A stretch of DNA of 64,000 nucleotides from Cryptomeria japonica (lineage: Eukaryota; Streptophyta; Pinopsida; Cupressales; Cupressaceae). Shown piece by piece: positions 32,711 through 44,856 of the stretch. The stretch spans positions 504,881,373 to 504,945,372 of the forward strand of contig NC_081415.1 in assembly GCF_030272615.1 (NCBI RefSeq), read 5' to 3'. Position numbers and translations under genes: made by a program. The notes beneath the pieces are model-generated. The model did not search any database. It was not told the DNA's origin and saw nothing but the letters and a program-made list of their open reading frames with translations. The first letter of the stretch is position 1. Every line of letters begins with the position of its first letter.

Positions 32711-35700
32711 AATTTAGGGATAGATTTAGTTTCAAATTTACCTAAATATGAATATATTTTCTTTGCTTTCTAAATTATAGGGTATTTCTTTTTCTTTTAA
32801 AAAAAAACTAGTTGCTAACTTTAGAGATAGACTATTAATTTTAGATTTATTTACTGCAAATAAATAAAAGGGAAAAAGACAAAATTTAATAAATTTTAAC
32901 AGCAACTACCTTAGCCTAGAAATCATTTAAATTTACCTTAGAGATAGACATGTTATATCTATTTCACCATAAATTGGTAATTGAGAATAATTAAATAGGA
33001 CCTAATGCTTACTTTTCTCCTACTAACATGCAAGCTTACTACTTCTCTCTTTTCCATTATTTCAATAAGCATAAAGAGATACAATGAACTTTTATTTTCA
33101 AAAAAAATAACCTGAATACAATATATATTATTTCAATAACTATAGGAACTTAATCCAAAAATAAACATTTCATTTTTGCAATAATAACTTAATAGAATAA
33201 TGCATTTCTTTAAAGCATATTTAGAATACAATATAGTCAACATTACAAATGGGTGAGATACCCAACTACTCTCTCATTTCTATTAAATGAGGACTTTAAA
33301 TAAAATGGATACATTTCTTTTTCAAAATAAATACAACATATAGCTTTTCTTTTACATTGTTGCAACTAAAATATAATATCTCATTCCCAAATCTTTTTCT
33401 GCAAATCAAGTAAAACCAGCAACTCCTAGCTTGTCTTTTTCTTTTCTTTCCAAGCAACCTGCATATAAATCATAAGGCTATGACCATGGAGAGCTCACCT
33501 CCTAGCCTAAGCTTTCTAGAAGTCACCCCCAAGCTTGGAGAACCAAGCCCTAGACAGGTTACACTCAAGCAAACACAACAAGCAAGGGAAAAACACACAG
33601 CAAACACTTTCCCAACCAAGGCTAAACTTCATCACAAAATGTGATGTTTTTACAAGGGTGGAAGTGGACCAAATACCTTGAGGAGACTACAAGAATGGTA
33701 GATCACAAAGCCATCTCATGGCAAACAAATATATATCATAAGTTCATTAACCCTACATCCTTATGCCCCCCAAGGCATTCATGCCATACTTTCTCTCCTT
33801 ATGACCCCCAAATGCATAAACAAGGCTATGCAGCAAGGGTCACATATACAGACCCTTGAGATCACTCTCATAACGAGAGCCTCTCACTCTAAGGCTATCA
33901 AACTCCTTCCACCCCCAAGACCATCCTACTCTCCCAAGAGTAGAAAGCCTTCGTTACTCCCAAATCACAAGGAAATGCATAAAAGAAATAAAAGATAGGT
34001 CACATAATAATTTCACAAAGGAAAATACAAGAAAACAACTTTTACATACAAACAATCTTTCCAACATATACATGCAACGTGAAAGGGAGAAGATGAACCA
34101 ACCTTCAATATGCCCAAAGGTTTGCTAGAACTAGTTTGAGGATGAGCAGCCCAATTCCACAATCCTTTCTTCTACTCTTAGCCAAATTTCTATCTCAAAA
34201 CTATTCTTTTCAAAATTGCAAGATCTCCAAAAAATGGAGAGTGGGTGATTAGCTCACTAAGTCCCTAATCCTTGCCTAAGAAGGCCCCTCAATGAGAGTT
34301 CTCATTGGTTCCTCTTCCCAACCACTTATAGGTTACTAAAACTGGAAAAAGAAAAAGTAAGAGAAAGTGGGAAAAAGAGTCTCACATCAAAAGGGAAGGT
34401 TATCTAACCTAGATGGAACCTTCTAAATTGAATTTTCGTTCATCTTAGGAAACCTACTTTTTGAGGTGACTAAACAGTCACATGGGAGTAGTCACATGCC
34501 TAAAAATACTCCTAACCCATAGGTATACCTTATGGACCTTAGGAAAAACCTTTAAACTACCCCTAGGAGTCCATTTGACCCCTTAGAAACCCATCTGAAG
34601 TTAACCTTGGGGTCAAACTTGAGTTGATCACTCCAAGGACTCTCTACCCAAGGAAAATTTGGGACCACACTCAAATGTTTGAAAAGGGCTTTGGTTGAAA
34701 CAAACTCCCTCCAAGAGACAAGTCAAAATCAAGACACTAATCAGCACATGTGTCAAGTGACACAATAAAATACATTACAAAATTACACATGGAATTTGTC
34801 TCTTGTTGGATTTACGCAAATTAATAAATTCAATTTAACACACATGCAACATTTACTTTCACAAATAAAATACGATACATACAGGGTGTTGTCTCTCCAA
34901 ATAGACAAACCCTGGTTTTACGAACGTACATAGGTCTAGGTTTGGTTCTCCATAGTATTTCCATGGTCCTACGCAACTCAATTACACATTAGTAATTCCA
35001 AATAACCTCATAAAATATTAAACACGTGAATAAGAATACACATCAAACACTTTGCATACAATTGACATTAAACAAATCAATATATCTTATATCCAAATAA
35101 ATCCACATAAGTAATTATCATAATCCTCATCATTTTGATCCATACATAAGACATGCATCCTATTTCTATCATCGTAGTAAAGTCTTGCAAATCCAATAAT
35201 GAAATACATCATCTCAAAGTTATCCTATTCTAGAATCATATAGAGTTCTATATCTATAATGCATAGAAATGAAGCATCAATAAACATCAATGTTATCCAA
35301 ATCATGGAATCATATAAGTTCTAAATCCATAATGCATAAAAATAAAGCATCCATAATAGTCTCAACATGAAAATCACTGAAATGCTAGGATGAGTCGAGG
35401 TAGGGCCTCACACCCCATGACTACTATAGGATTAGGGGTATAGATTACATGCACCAATCATAATCATTGTAATCAACCATTATCATTGTGGAAGAACATG
35501 CACTTTGACTGTAATGGATAATATCACTTCAAGCATTTCCTAGACCACGCATTTAATCTCACTTTTTCTATTTATGAATAATGATAAAGTCTATTGTGGG
35601 TGGTTGGTTCTTGGGAATGGGATAAATAACATGAACATGATATATGTTTGGATGAGGACCTTTCGATGGATATTTATATACCATAGAATATTTTCTAGAA

Positions 35701-37539
35701 TAGCTAGTGAATTTTCTAGTAGTTATTACTATCGATTGGGTTTTTTATTAACTTATGGGTCCTACCTAAATCGATCAACAATATTTTTACCCTTTAATGT
35801 TTAAGAAATATCCCCACCTTAAGAGTTCGAAATGTAGTAGAGTCAAATAAGGATTGACAAGAGATAGTTGACTGATATAAAAAACAATTCTTTAAATGTA
35901 TGGTATCTTGATGTGTATGCACATATCATGTCTAATACTGGAGGAAAATGTAAGAGATGGATCATTAGGATTTTGGACATTATCTTCACATAGACCTAGT
36001 AAAAAATATATTTATTATATCATCATGGTCTTCTTCTTAATGCATGTGTACACCATGTGCTTGTTTAATGTGATATAAATGGGAAAAATTATGATAAGAG
36101 GGTACTCTACAATTATTCAAAGGTACATCATAGGAGAGAATAATAGTATCCAAAGGTGAGTCTCTGTGGGCTTATAGAAGGTGAAAAATGAAGGGCCACC
36201 AAAAGGTGGAAAATAAATATCATGAGACAAACATGCCTTAGGACCAAAAATAATGTAATGTATGAAAGCATGTGTCAAAGCGTAGAATGACATATTGTAA
36301 TCATAACATGGATCCAACCATTGCTTTGGTCTAAAAATAATGGTACCTCTCAATGAATTTATTGGTGTACCATCGGTATCTATGTGCTCATAATATTAAA
36401 ATAAAAATCATCAAACATGTAATATTGTCTCTCTAAAATGTATCATTGTGCATCACTAAGCCCCAATAATCGATTCAATGATTTTGTTACAAGTTGTAAA
36501 ATGCACCAAAAAATGTATGCAAAGAAGTGTGTAGCTAACAATAATGCAATATGGTAATGTTGCGTGTCTCTGACTTGGTGTAGCAGATGCCAAAGTGATA
36601 ACCAATGCAAGAATAGGGTTTTGGCATTTTTTGATGCAAGTGTTGATGTAGATGTAGGTTAATGCAAAGACTAAGTGATAATAGAAGTGTGACTATTGAG
36701 TGATCCTTTTCACTAGGATGTAGACAAGTTATAGGATCCAAGGATTATCAAAATGACCTAATGATGATGTTCATTTCTACAAGTCTTAGGTGCACAATTT
36801 AAACTTTTTGGTGCGAGAGTCAATGAGAAAAAACTAATTTGAACTAAGTTGTCTTAGAACCACAATAAAATTTGAAGTTAATTAGAAAGGTTTTTAAGTC
36901 ACACAGATAACCTTGAATTAGTTTAAGATCACATTTGGTGTCCTGACTTCAAAAACAAACATAGATCTAAGAACTAAGAATTATCTAAACAAAAATAATA
37001 TTTTTAAGTGTATAATTAAATGTTAAATTAATAAATTAATTATATTGATTAGAATGATATATCAAGATTATGTACTTAAAACCGCTACACAAAATTTTAT
37101 ATATATATATATATATTAAAATCACTTTTAAGCATATATAACAACAAATTTCTCTACCCATTAGCCGAGAATATATCATTGAAATATCTATACATTGATT
37201 TTTGGAGTTAAATTTCATGGTTGTATTTTTGTAACGGAGAAAACTAGTAAAGTTTTTTAATATGTGGAAGAATACACTAATTAATTTATTACAATCTGTC
37301 TTAACATTTAAAAATTCAAGCCTCATAATAGTCCAAATAACTCAACAAGTTTTAGAGGGGGGAAACCAAATTAGGGGCGATTTGAAAAAAATATTAAATA
37401 CCCATTAAAAAAATAGTTAGGTGGGGAACCAAATTTAACCATGTTTCATGCTAAATAGTTTGGCACATTTTTTTAATATTTTTTTGGAAGTATTTTTAGT
37501 CTCCATATTCATTATAACTAAAATCCCACTTTTGAGATC
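32708..37539. other. AT-rich stretch, no gene seen
   Basis: No recognisable protein and no LTR pair. 33420-34950 is less AT-rich, with LTR-like phrasing (CAAGCCCTAGACAGG, ACAAACCCTGGTTTTACG), but I could not find its partner. 37100-37118 holds a short (AT)n run. The rest is unassigned. Confidence 0.55.
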
Positions 37540-37960
37540 ACACTTTGGGGAGCTTGTGACTACTTATACTAGAAATTTAAATGGTTGTACTAGTAACTAG
37601 GTTGAAGGTATGGCCCTAGCTTGGGGTCCTTGAATCGCCCTCTCTATTGGCATTCATGTTATTGATATTGAAGGGGATTCAGAACTCATAATTGATGTTG
37701 TTAAAGGGTTGAACATAATCAATTAGTCAATGGATGGTATTATCAAATATATTCTCAAGATAATCTCAGGTTTTGACTCCTTCATTATAGGTCATGTTTT
37801 CAAGAAAGGTAACAGGGTTGTCAATGCCTTGGCGACGCTTGGCCTCCTTGTCCAGGGACTAAGATGCTGGAGAAGTTTGAATTTCTTACCCATCAATGTC
37901 AGATTACTCCTCAAAGGAGAGTATAACACTCGAATCCCCTATGGATATCCACCTCTATGA
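37540..37960 (+). pseudogene. L1-type LINE RNase H (RVT_3-like) remnant
   Basis: Plus-strand text VIDIEGDSELIIDVVKGLN (about 37660), then, after a stop, IISGFDSFIIGHVFKKGNRV and VNALATLGL (about 37760-37850). GDS followed by HV-x(4)-NR-x(3)-ALA is the signature of the plant RNase H domain found at the end of L1-like retrotransposon ORF2 and in free host RNase H genes. The N-terminal part (GCTSN-stop-VEGMALAWG) is present but broken. No reverse transcriptase is readable upstream, so it is 5'-truncated. Confidence 0.75.
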
Positions 37961-38517
37961 TTTTACCTGCCCTCCTCATCTAGGCCATGGGTATTTCCAA
38001 AAGAGGGAGTTTTCAAATTTGAATTATCTCGATTTGGTGTCAACTGGAAATAACAGTCATATGAAATGGACTACCAATGGGGCTTCTATGTGTGGCGACC
38101 ACCTCACCATCATCACTTGGTATTGCTTCTCTGTGTTTCTTTTAATGATGCAGTTTACTTGGGTTGGAACATGTGATGCCTTTGGAAATTTGTACACCCA
38201 TGGAAAGAAAAGAGCTTGGATGGACACATGGAAGTCTTATTAATTATTATTCATTAAGCCTCAATTACAAGGTAGTGTCATTAATCTCTAATGTCACTTT
38301 GAAAGGATGGAGTTACCCTTTGCATGCATCTCTTTGTCTAGAGGATAATTCGAGAAATTATTTCACCGCTGGCTTGTATGATTTTCATAATTTTCAAATT
38401 TTTGTTAAAGCTAATCTTACTTTTACAAAGCAGTGTTTTTTGATAATATTTCATGCTAAAGGGTTTATGTTGAGAGTTCAAGAAATCTCTTTAGCTATTA
38501 ATTCCATTTAATCAACC
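37961..38517 (+). other. Unassigned stretch after RNase H
   Basis: Two overlapping plus frames (37896-38243 and 38164-38511) cross it. The second has SLINYYSLSLNYKVVSLISN and GWSYPLHASLCLEDNSRN, with protein-like composition, but I do not recognise it. It could be the 5' part of the broken gene that follows or an unrelated remnant. Confidence 0.4.
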
Positions 38518-40247
38518 ATGGGAGGTGATAGAGTTCACTTTGATCTTGATAAGCCTAATGATTTCAAGAAGGACTCGGTGGTTTGGAACTACTGCATTGA
38601 AAATGGGGTGGTGGAGTTCATGGAAAACTTGTGTGGACATGATGAACAACTCTCTATTCAATTTGTTTCTTTTTGGAATAATCGCAAAGTTGTTGTTGGG
38701 GGAATCTCCTTTGAAGTTTCTGAGGAAATGAGGAAATTATTGCTCATGTGACTCGCCTTTCTTTGGAGAGAAGGATATGGAAGTAGACGAATCATGTGGA
38801 AAACAACAATGGCCTCAACAAATTCTTCAAGGGGGAGGAGGCCCCTGTCAAATTGAAAGGTGGTTTTTCTAGAGAGGAACTCAAACATTCGTGGGACATG
38901 GTATGTTTAATGATCGTGATGTATTTCACTCTTGAGGGTTGCCACAAAGTTTATTATTATTATGATTTGTCCTTGTTAAATCACTTTAGGAACCATGAAC
39001 TTTTATGGTTTCCTTTATATCTATTGCATTCTTTGAAATGCTCAATCAAGGAATTCCTTGACCCAAAGAATGAGGATAAGCAGCCTATGCCCCTCCACCA
39101 GGGTCTGATTTATAGGCTATATCATTACCATTTGGCTTTATACCCTCACCCCCACCCCTCGTAATGTTATGTCGATTCAACCCCCTCTACATGCCTCTCA
39201 CCATTGGACGACATTTGTGAGTGGAGTGGCCCCTTCCAGATTCTTCCATCTCTCTAATGAAGCTTTTGTTTCCTCCCCTTCCCTTTTCCTTGATTACCAT
39301 CATAGAGTTGAGCCCCTCCACCTTTCCCTCCTCCTTTGCTGCTAAAGATCATAAACCCTTTTTCCCTAAAAGCAAGGGTAAATTCATTGGAAAATGGAAA
39401 TGAATTATGATCGATAGTTCTAGATCGAAGGAAATGAATGAAGAAGACCTTGTTGTGGAAACAGAGGGAAGGAGAAGGTCCCAAAGGCTTGCCTATAGGG
39501 GTTCTAGTGAGAAAAAAGATAAGAATTAGATTGTTATTGATGTTGGAGATGATCTTGAAGTGGATGAGGGTGGTGGTAATTTAAGTGAGCCTAAGGGGAA
39601 AGAGCTTGGCACTGTTGCAATGTGGCTAACTTTGGTCCTCCACTGGGCCCTCAAGATCTGAATGCAATGAATGAGCTCCCCACTTGGAATTTTGAAGATG
39701 TGGCACCAGAGAAAATAATGCAGAAAGAGAACCTAGTCATTAGGATGGCTTTTGAATTGGATGAAGGGGTCATGGGTAATTAAGGGGTTGTTGTGGAAGG
39801 AATGGGCAAGGGTAAGAAAAGTGACAAGAAAAGGAGGAAGAAGAAAAAAGACAAGAGATGCTCTCCTATGGAAAAGGACCAACATGAAATTCAGATTGAT
39901 GAGAAAGTGGAGCCCATTGACCACCCCAGGGATGATGAGATTTAGGCCCTCAAATGTGAGGTATGTGAGTTGCGAGACAGTGTTGGGGTGGACAAGGAAA
40001 TACATAATTTGAAAGGAGGAACTTAGAGAGATGAAGCATAGATGGGACATCAAAGATAAGCAACTGGTCAGCATCAACAAAATTTGCATGAGAATCATGC
40101 ACAACTCGGCCATGACCCTTTGCCTCCTACAAGACATGACTACTGAAGATGATGCGAATAAACATGCTTGCAAGGAACTCTATTGGTTTATGGTTGTGGA
40201 ATGGGGCAATGTTATTGAGATGGTTGGGCCCTGCAAGTCATCCACCT
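38518..40247 (+). pseudogene. Broken unrecognised plant gene, possibly transposon-derived
   Basis: It starts MGGDRVHFDLDKPNDFKKDS at 38518, a clean Met context, and reads 77 codons with IQFVSFWNNRKVVVGGISFE and SEEMRKLLLM. A frameshift at about 38760 moves it to 38796-39164: NNGLNKFFKGEEAPVKLKGG, FSREELKHSWDMVCLMIVMY and QPMPLHQGLIYRLYHYHLAL. After 39400 come a KR-rich part (ETEGRRRSQRLAYRGSSEKK), an acidic part, a Lys-rich run (KKSDKKRRKKKKDKR) and a short coiled-coil-like end (CEVCELRDSVGVDKEIHNLK). Stops and shifts are many. The layout, a globular domain then a basic tail, suggests a DNA- or RNA-associated protein of a multi-copy family; I do not name a family. Confidence 0.5.
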
Positions 40248-40869
40248 AGGTCTAATTCTATTTTTTTTTTTCTTATGTTGTTGGTTAATATTTGTTTGGA
40301 CTTACAAGGTATACCCCTACTACTCTCTTTTACTATTGTTAGACTATTTCTTTAAGTTTTGTTTTGTGTTGTTAACGTGTTGTTGATAGTCTCTGGACTA
40401 TGTTAAGCGCCAACGCCCTTGTTAACGATGCTTATATAATAAAAAACATTCCACTTTCTAGAAATAACAATGCTATGGAAATATTATTATTATTACTAAA
40501 TATTGCTTATAATTTTTTTTTAATTTTTTCAAAAAAAACTTGATGGTTGATTATAATTAATATTTTATGGGGATTAGATCGAGTAGTGTTGAGTTCATTA
40601 TTATAAAATTTTATATTTTAGGGTTATGAGAAATGTATTTTATGGTGAATATATATATTTAGTTATAATATAGGAGTTCTATTAAGGGGTCTTTCGTGTA
40701 TATAAATATATACAAATTATAAAATTAATTTTTTAATAAAGTTATAAAATTACTATTATAGAAAGATCAATTGAAGATATAGACAAAATAATATTATAGT
40801 TATGACATTATAAATACAAAATAAAATAAGAAGATTGTAAAAGATAGTATGAACAGTCCAATACATAGG
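40248..40869. other. AT-rich stretch, no gene seen
   Basis: Short AT-rich interval up to the target duplication ATAGG (40865-40869). Only poly-T and TATATA runs are visible. Confidence 0.6.
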
Positions 40870-42098
40870 TGTAAAGCGGAAAATCGAACCCTAGGTGTTC
40901 CCTCCACTCCACTCCAAGGAGAGAGAAAGGAGGGTCACTAGGATTGACGGTTTTCACTTGGGAGAGACTTTACATTCAAAAGAGGGGTTGAAACCCACAA
41001 GATCCAATCTCACCCAATGCAAGACTGGATTCTAAATGAGTTTCAAGGGTTAAGACATCAAGGATACCCTCTTTTGTAAAGAATGTAGATAGAATGATTG
41101 AACTAGGAATGCATGTAAAGTAGGAAAGATTCACTTATAAACAGAGATAGGGATACAAGATGAAGCTGCGGACCTAAAATTAGCAGTAAAATGTCAAGAT
41201 GATGCTATTCTACAAATTTGAGCGAAAGTTGACGGGACGATGGCGCCCGAAGTGCACACGGTCCTCCGAAAAATCCGCGAAACAAAGGGGGATCTGTTCA
41301 TCTCTGCACAAGGATTCCAGATCTTCAATTACAGCCACGTACCTGCAACCTACACACAGAAAAGAGAGGACGATTGGGGGGTTAGGGATTAGGGGTTTGC
41401 CTTTAGGTCAAACCCCAGTTTTGGAATTAACCAAGAAATGAGAATGCTGTAAATGTAAATGTTTGTAATGTAAACAAGTACCGATACCTTGTTGTAAGAA
41501 TGTTTGTATTCTTACATGCGAAGGTGTAATAATGTTGTATGTTTGTATGTTGTAGGTGATCTCCTCTTCAATGGTTGAATCCTTGTCTTGAATGCAACAC
41601 TTAGCCTTGAATGGAGACTTAGAATACTCAATTGCTTGAAGGAATACTTGAATGCTTGAATGTTTGAATGTTTGAATATCACTTCCACGTCTTGCTCTTG
41701 CTTATTTTCTTCCTCCCTTTCTAGGAGAGGAAAAGTAGTTTATATACTTGTCAATTAGGGTTGAGAGACTGATTTTTCCGACCTTAGGCTGACCTAGAAG
41801 CATCATTTTCCGAATTGCAAACTTAAAGACCCAATGCCCAACAAGAGACCGGGCCCAAAATAGGGCCAGGGACCAAGGCGCTGGGCGCCATGGTCCTGGG
41901 GGACCAGGGCGCTAGGCGCCATGGTCCCACCTCCCGGGACAACAGGGTGCAAGGAGGGTCAGGCCAAGGTGCAAAAATATGCAGTTTTTGATGTCACATG
42001 CAGGATTCGGGGTCTCCATTCAGGTTCAACGTTGCACCGCCATCGTGAAGACCCAAATGCAGTCGAAATTGCAAGTGTCACAATTTTAGGACGCTACA
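40870..42098 (-). repeat. 3' LTR of E4
   Basis: 1229 bp, partner of 47480-48677. It is 31 bp longer because a hairpin-forming segment at 41870-41927 is present twice. Confidence 0.95.
41870..41927. repeat. Tandem hairpin motif in E4 3' LTR
   Basis: Two 27-nt units, 41870-41896 and 41901-41927, of form GGACCA-n-GGCGC-TNG-GCGCC-A-TGGTCC; each is nearly self-complementary. The other LTR has one decayed unit at 48480-48506, with two changed bases in the right arm. Confidence 0.85.
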
Positions 42099-42112
42099 TT
42101 TAGCCCCCACTT

Positions 42113-42897
42113 TAGCGGGAGTATAAGCGTACGCCCATACTTCCGGTAAAGTACAAGGAAACAATGTTGAAAGACTTTCACCACGTCAAGGAGGCAAGAT
42201 ACACCAAGCCCCTAGTGGACTAAGGATCTTACAACTTTGATTGACAAAGTAAAAGGGAAGATCACGAGGGAGAACCATGACTGTCGGTAGTAAGGTTCTC
42301 TCACTATGAGTCATGCAAGAAAAATACCAAAAATTTTCAAGGCAAAGCTAAGTTCGCCAAGAAACTTTCAAGTATCTTGAAGAGGTATGAATAGGGTGTA
42401 TGCCCCCCTACATTAAAGCAATCGCACATGCCTCATCGGGGGTGATTTCTTTAAGGTAGTGATACATATAGGAAATGAGAAGGGAAAGGAGCACGTTATC
42501 ACAAGGATTTAGCCCCCAAGTGTGAGATAAGCCCAAGGATAATAGACACAAAACACAAAGCACAAGGTGACTTTTCTTTCCTTGGGGTCAGTATGCTGTA
42601 TGATAATTCATGTATATCATATGTATGTATGTATAATTGTTCTTCATTCCCCAATCAAGGAAGGTCACCTAGAAGAAGGGAACACATGTGTCTTTTGAGT
42701 CAACATGAGAGAGACCAAAAGAGATCTCAATGCTTTGCATCGTCCTCAAGTAGACAACACTAAGGACAACAAATAGAAGAATGAGAATAACACATAGAAG
42801 AAGTAACAAAAGAGATCAAGAGAGGAGGAGAGAGTCTGCTATGCTAATGTTACTAGTCTAGCACGTCATCCACCCCCCGATCTTGCTGATCAGTATT
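42113..42897 (-). other. E4 3' untranslated stretch
   Basis: About 785 bp between the ORF end and the purine tract. It contains no reading frame of note; AAGGAAACAATG and AAGGTCACCTAG-like words only. Confidence 0.5.
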
Positions 42898-43956
42898 TCA
42901 GGAAGGCAGGAAACACGCTAGAGGAGGAACATCCAACACAGTAGATGGAGCTATCACAAGATCCAAACAAGGGCTATGTTTATGTTCCACGCCACATTGT
43001 TCTTGTCTAGGAGCTAGGATAAGTGCTTTAGAAAATTCGTTAGATAAATGGTTATCAACATCAACGTATTCATATTCACTATCAGAATGAACAGAAGTAA
43101 CATTTTCATCATGAATAACATTTTCATCCATATCATCATCAAGATTTATAAAAATAGGATCTTTAACTCGCACAGGATCAAGACCATCATGCATCTTATG
43201 TTTAGGAGATTTTGGCTCAATTTTCGACCGAGGAGAAAATGGAATAATACTAGCTGAAGGTGTTTTTGGGGATTGCAAAGTTTGAGAAGCAATTGCCTGA
43301 GCTCTAAGACGACGCTTTCGTCGGCATTCACGTGCAGAACGATTTCCTCTAGTCTTAGTAGGAAGTTGAGAAGAGTGAGGAGGAGGGATGTTCTCATCCT
43401 TATCACTCGGGTGTTTAGGTTGTGGTCTCTTAGGTTGAATAATAGCAGAAGAGGAAGGTCTCTTCTCTCCATAAGAGGAAGGAGGAGGAACTGCTCCATA
43501 TAAAGGAGGAATATTTGGTTTAGGAAGGAGACCAAGTCCATCATGACGAGGAGGTATAGGTCTACTTTTAGGAAGTTTATTAGACATAGTCACATTCATA
43601 GGGATGGGTTGGGAATCTACTTGAGGAAAGACATTAGTTTTATCTTTCAAAGGAAGAACTTCCTTCTCAAGAACGATAGGAATATCAAGTTTGGGTGTTC
43701 TAGGTTCACTTAGAGATAGGATCATATCTTTTTTGCACTTTTGATAAGATTTGAAAAGATGATCACTCCGCGGTGGAAGAGATTGGAATTGTTTAGGCCA
43801 AAAACAATCAATAGGAATGCTAGAAGTTCTTTGAGTTGGTTTAAAGAGACTATGATTGATAGTAACAACTTCACCATTATGGGGAAATTTCAAACACTTA
43901 TGAATAGGAGAAGCAATAGCTTTCATGGAAGATAACCAAGGATAGCCTAGCTTCAC
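42898..43956 (-). CDS. E4 protease end and long proline-rich/basic tail
   Basis: 352 codons in the same frame as gag, after a TAA at about 43963. The first 40 residues (KLGYPWLSSMKAIASPIHKC, LKFPHNGEVVTI) are the block that follows the protease in Tat/Ogre-like gypsy elements. Where RT should start, a different sequence continues: Pro/Ser-rich (PKSRPIPPRHDGLGLLPKPN, PPPSSYGEKRPSSS), then strongly basic (RSARECRRKRRLRAQAIA), then acidic (NLDDDMDEN, SDSEYEYVDVD), ending in CFLPS. The basic segment could be a nuclear-localisation or nucleic-acid-binding patch. This tail is not a known RT fragment to my reading and is the most unusual coding stretch here. Confidence 0.8.
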   Translation of the reverse strand: MKLGYPWLSSMKAIASPIHKCLKFPHNGEVVTINHSLFKPTQRTSSIPIDCFWPKQFQSLPPRSDHLFKSYQKCKKDMILSLSEPRTPKLDIPIVLEKEVLPLKDKTNVFPQVDSQPIPMNVTMSNKLPKSRPIPPRHDGLGLLPKPNIPPLYGAVPPPSSYGEKRPSSSAIIQPKRPQPKHPSDKDENIPPPHSSQLPTKTRGNRSARECRRKRRLRAQAIASQTLQSPKTPSASIIPFSPRSKIEPKSPKHKMHDGLDPVRVKDPIFINLDDDMDENVIHDENVTSVHSDSEYEYVDVDNHLSNEFSKALILAPRQEQCGVEHKHSPCLDLVIAPSTVLDVPPLACFLPS

Positions 43957-44847
43957 ACGAAATTATTCGGACGATGGAATAATAGCAAAGTCCACATCAA
44001 GGGATTTGTTATGAACCTCAATAGGTAATGTAATAGAACCAATTGTAGGAGAAGAAAATGCATCAAATAATTTCACAACCACATTTGTTTCGTCATAGAT
44101 CACTTGATTCAATTGCAAAGTGAAAAGAAATTCTTCAATAATAACATTAATCATACAAGAAGGATCAATAAGCACTCCACGGCAAGGTGTATTCTTAACT
44201 TTTGCAACTATATATAAAGGACCATCAGGTGCCCTGATAGTTTCACTGGAATCAAATGTGATGGAAGGTTCTTTAGGGATTTTCTGCTGTTCCACAAAGT
44301 TAATCACATTTGGAGTCATAGACACAAGACTATCAGGTGAAAAAGAGGAATCATTAGTCTCAACCACATTAGAGGTATGAGAAGGTAATGGATCAGTAAA
44401 AATCTTAAGATTTTGGTTAGGAGGGGCTACAGATGTGTTGCCTTTATCATTCACACCAGAAACAGAGATAGTATTGTTATCAATCAAATCTTGAATTTTA
44501 CCCTTTAAAGCAAAACATTTTTCGGTATCATGCCCAGGTTGACGATGAAATTGACAAAAAGATTTGTTATCAAAATAGGGTGAATTAATCTTTGAAGGAC
44601 CTATTTGCCTTATAGGAGGGAGAGTAAGCACATTTTGTTCCAATAACTTATTCATAATACTATGCAATGATTCATTCAAAGGAGTAAACTTTCTTTCTTT
44701 CTTGAAAAACTTAGAAATAGGAGGCACACCTGATGCTGCATTCACATTGTTGTTGATGATGTTTTCATTGAACTTAATGGACTCTTTGTTCGGTTTAAAC
44801 TTCCCAAATGGTTGTTGACTACTATCACCCTTATCACTCGGAGCCAT
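43957..44847 (-). CDS. E4 gag knuckle and protease-like domain
   Basis: 294 codons beginning MAPSDKGDSSQQPFGKFKPN. Near residue 112 is FCQFHRQPGHDTEKCFALKG, the CX2H...GHDTEXC knuckle typical of Tat/Ogre gypsy gag. Near residue 231 is the protease-like site RGVLIDPSCMINVI, where the usual Asp-[GS]-[GA]-S reads Asp-Pro-Ser-Cys; the Asp is kept. Same frame as the flanking segments, with only single stops between. Confidence 0.85.
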
Positions 44848-44856
44848 AGGATTTGC

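Noticed and set aside
39733-40173. 146-codon minus frame
   Set aside because: Antisense to the Lys-rich tail of the broken plus gene; Leu/Phe/Ser-rich as expected of such a shadow.
43048-44380. Plus-strand frames within E4 (for example 43273-43503 and 44120-44380)
   Set aside because: Antisense shadows of the gag-protease frame.
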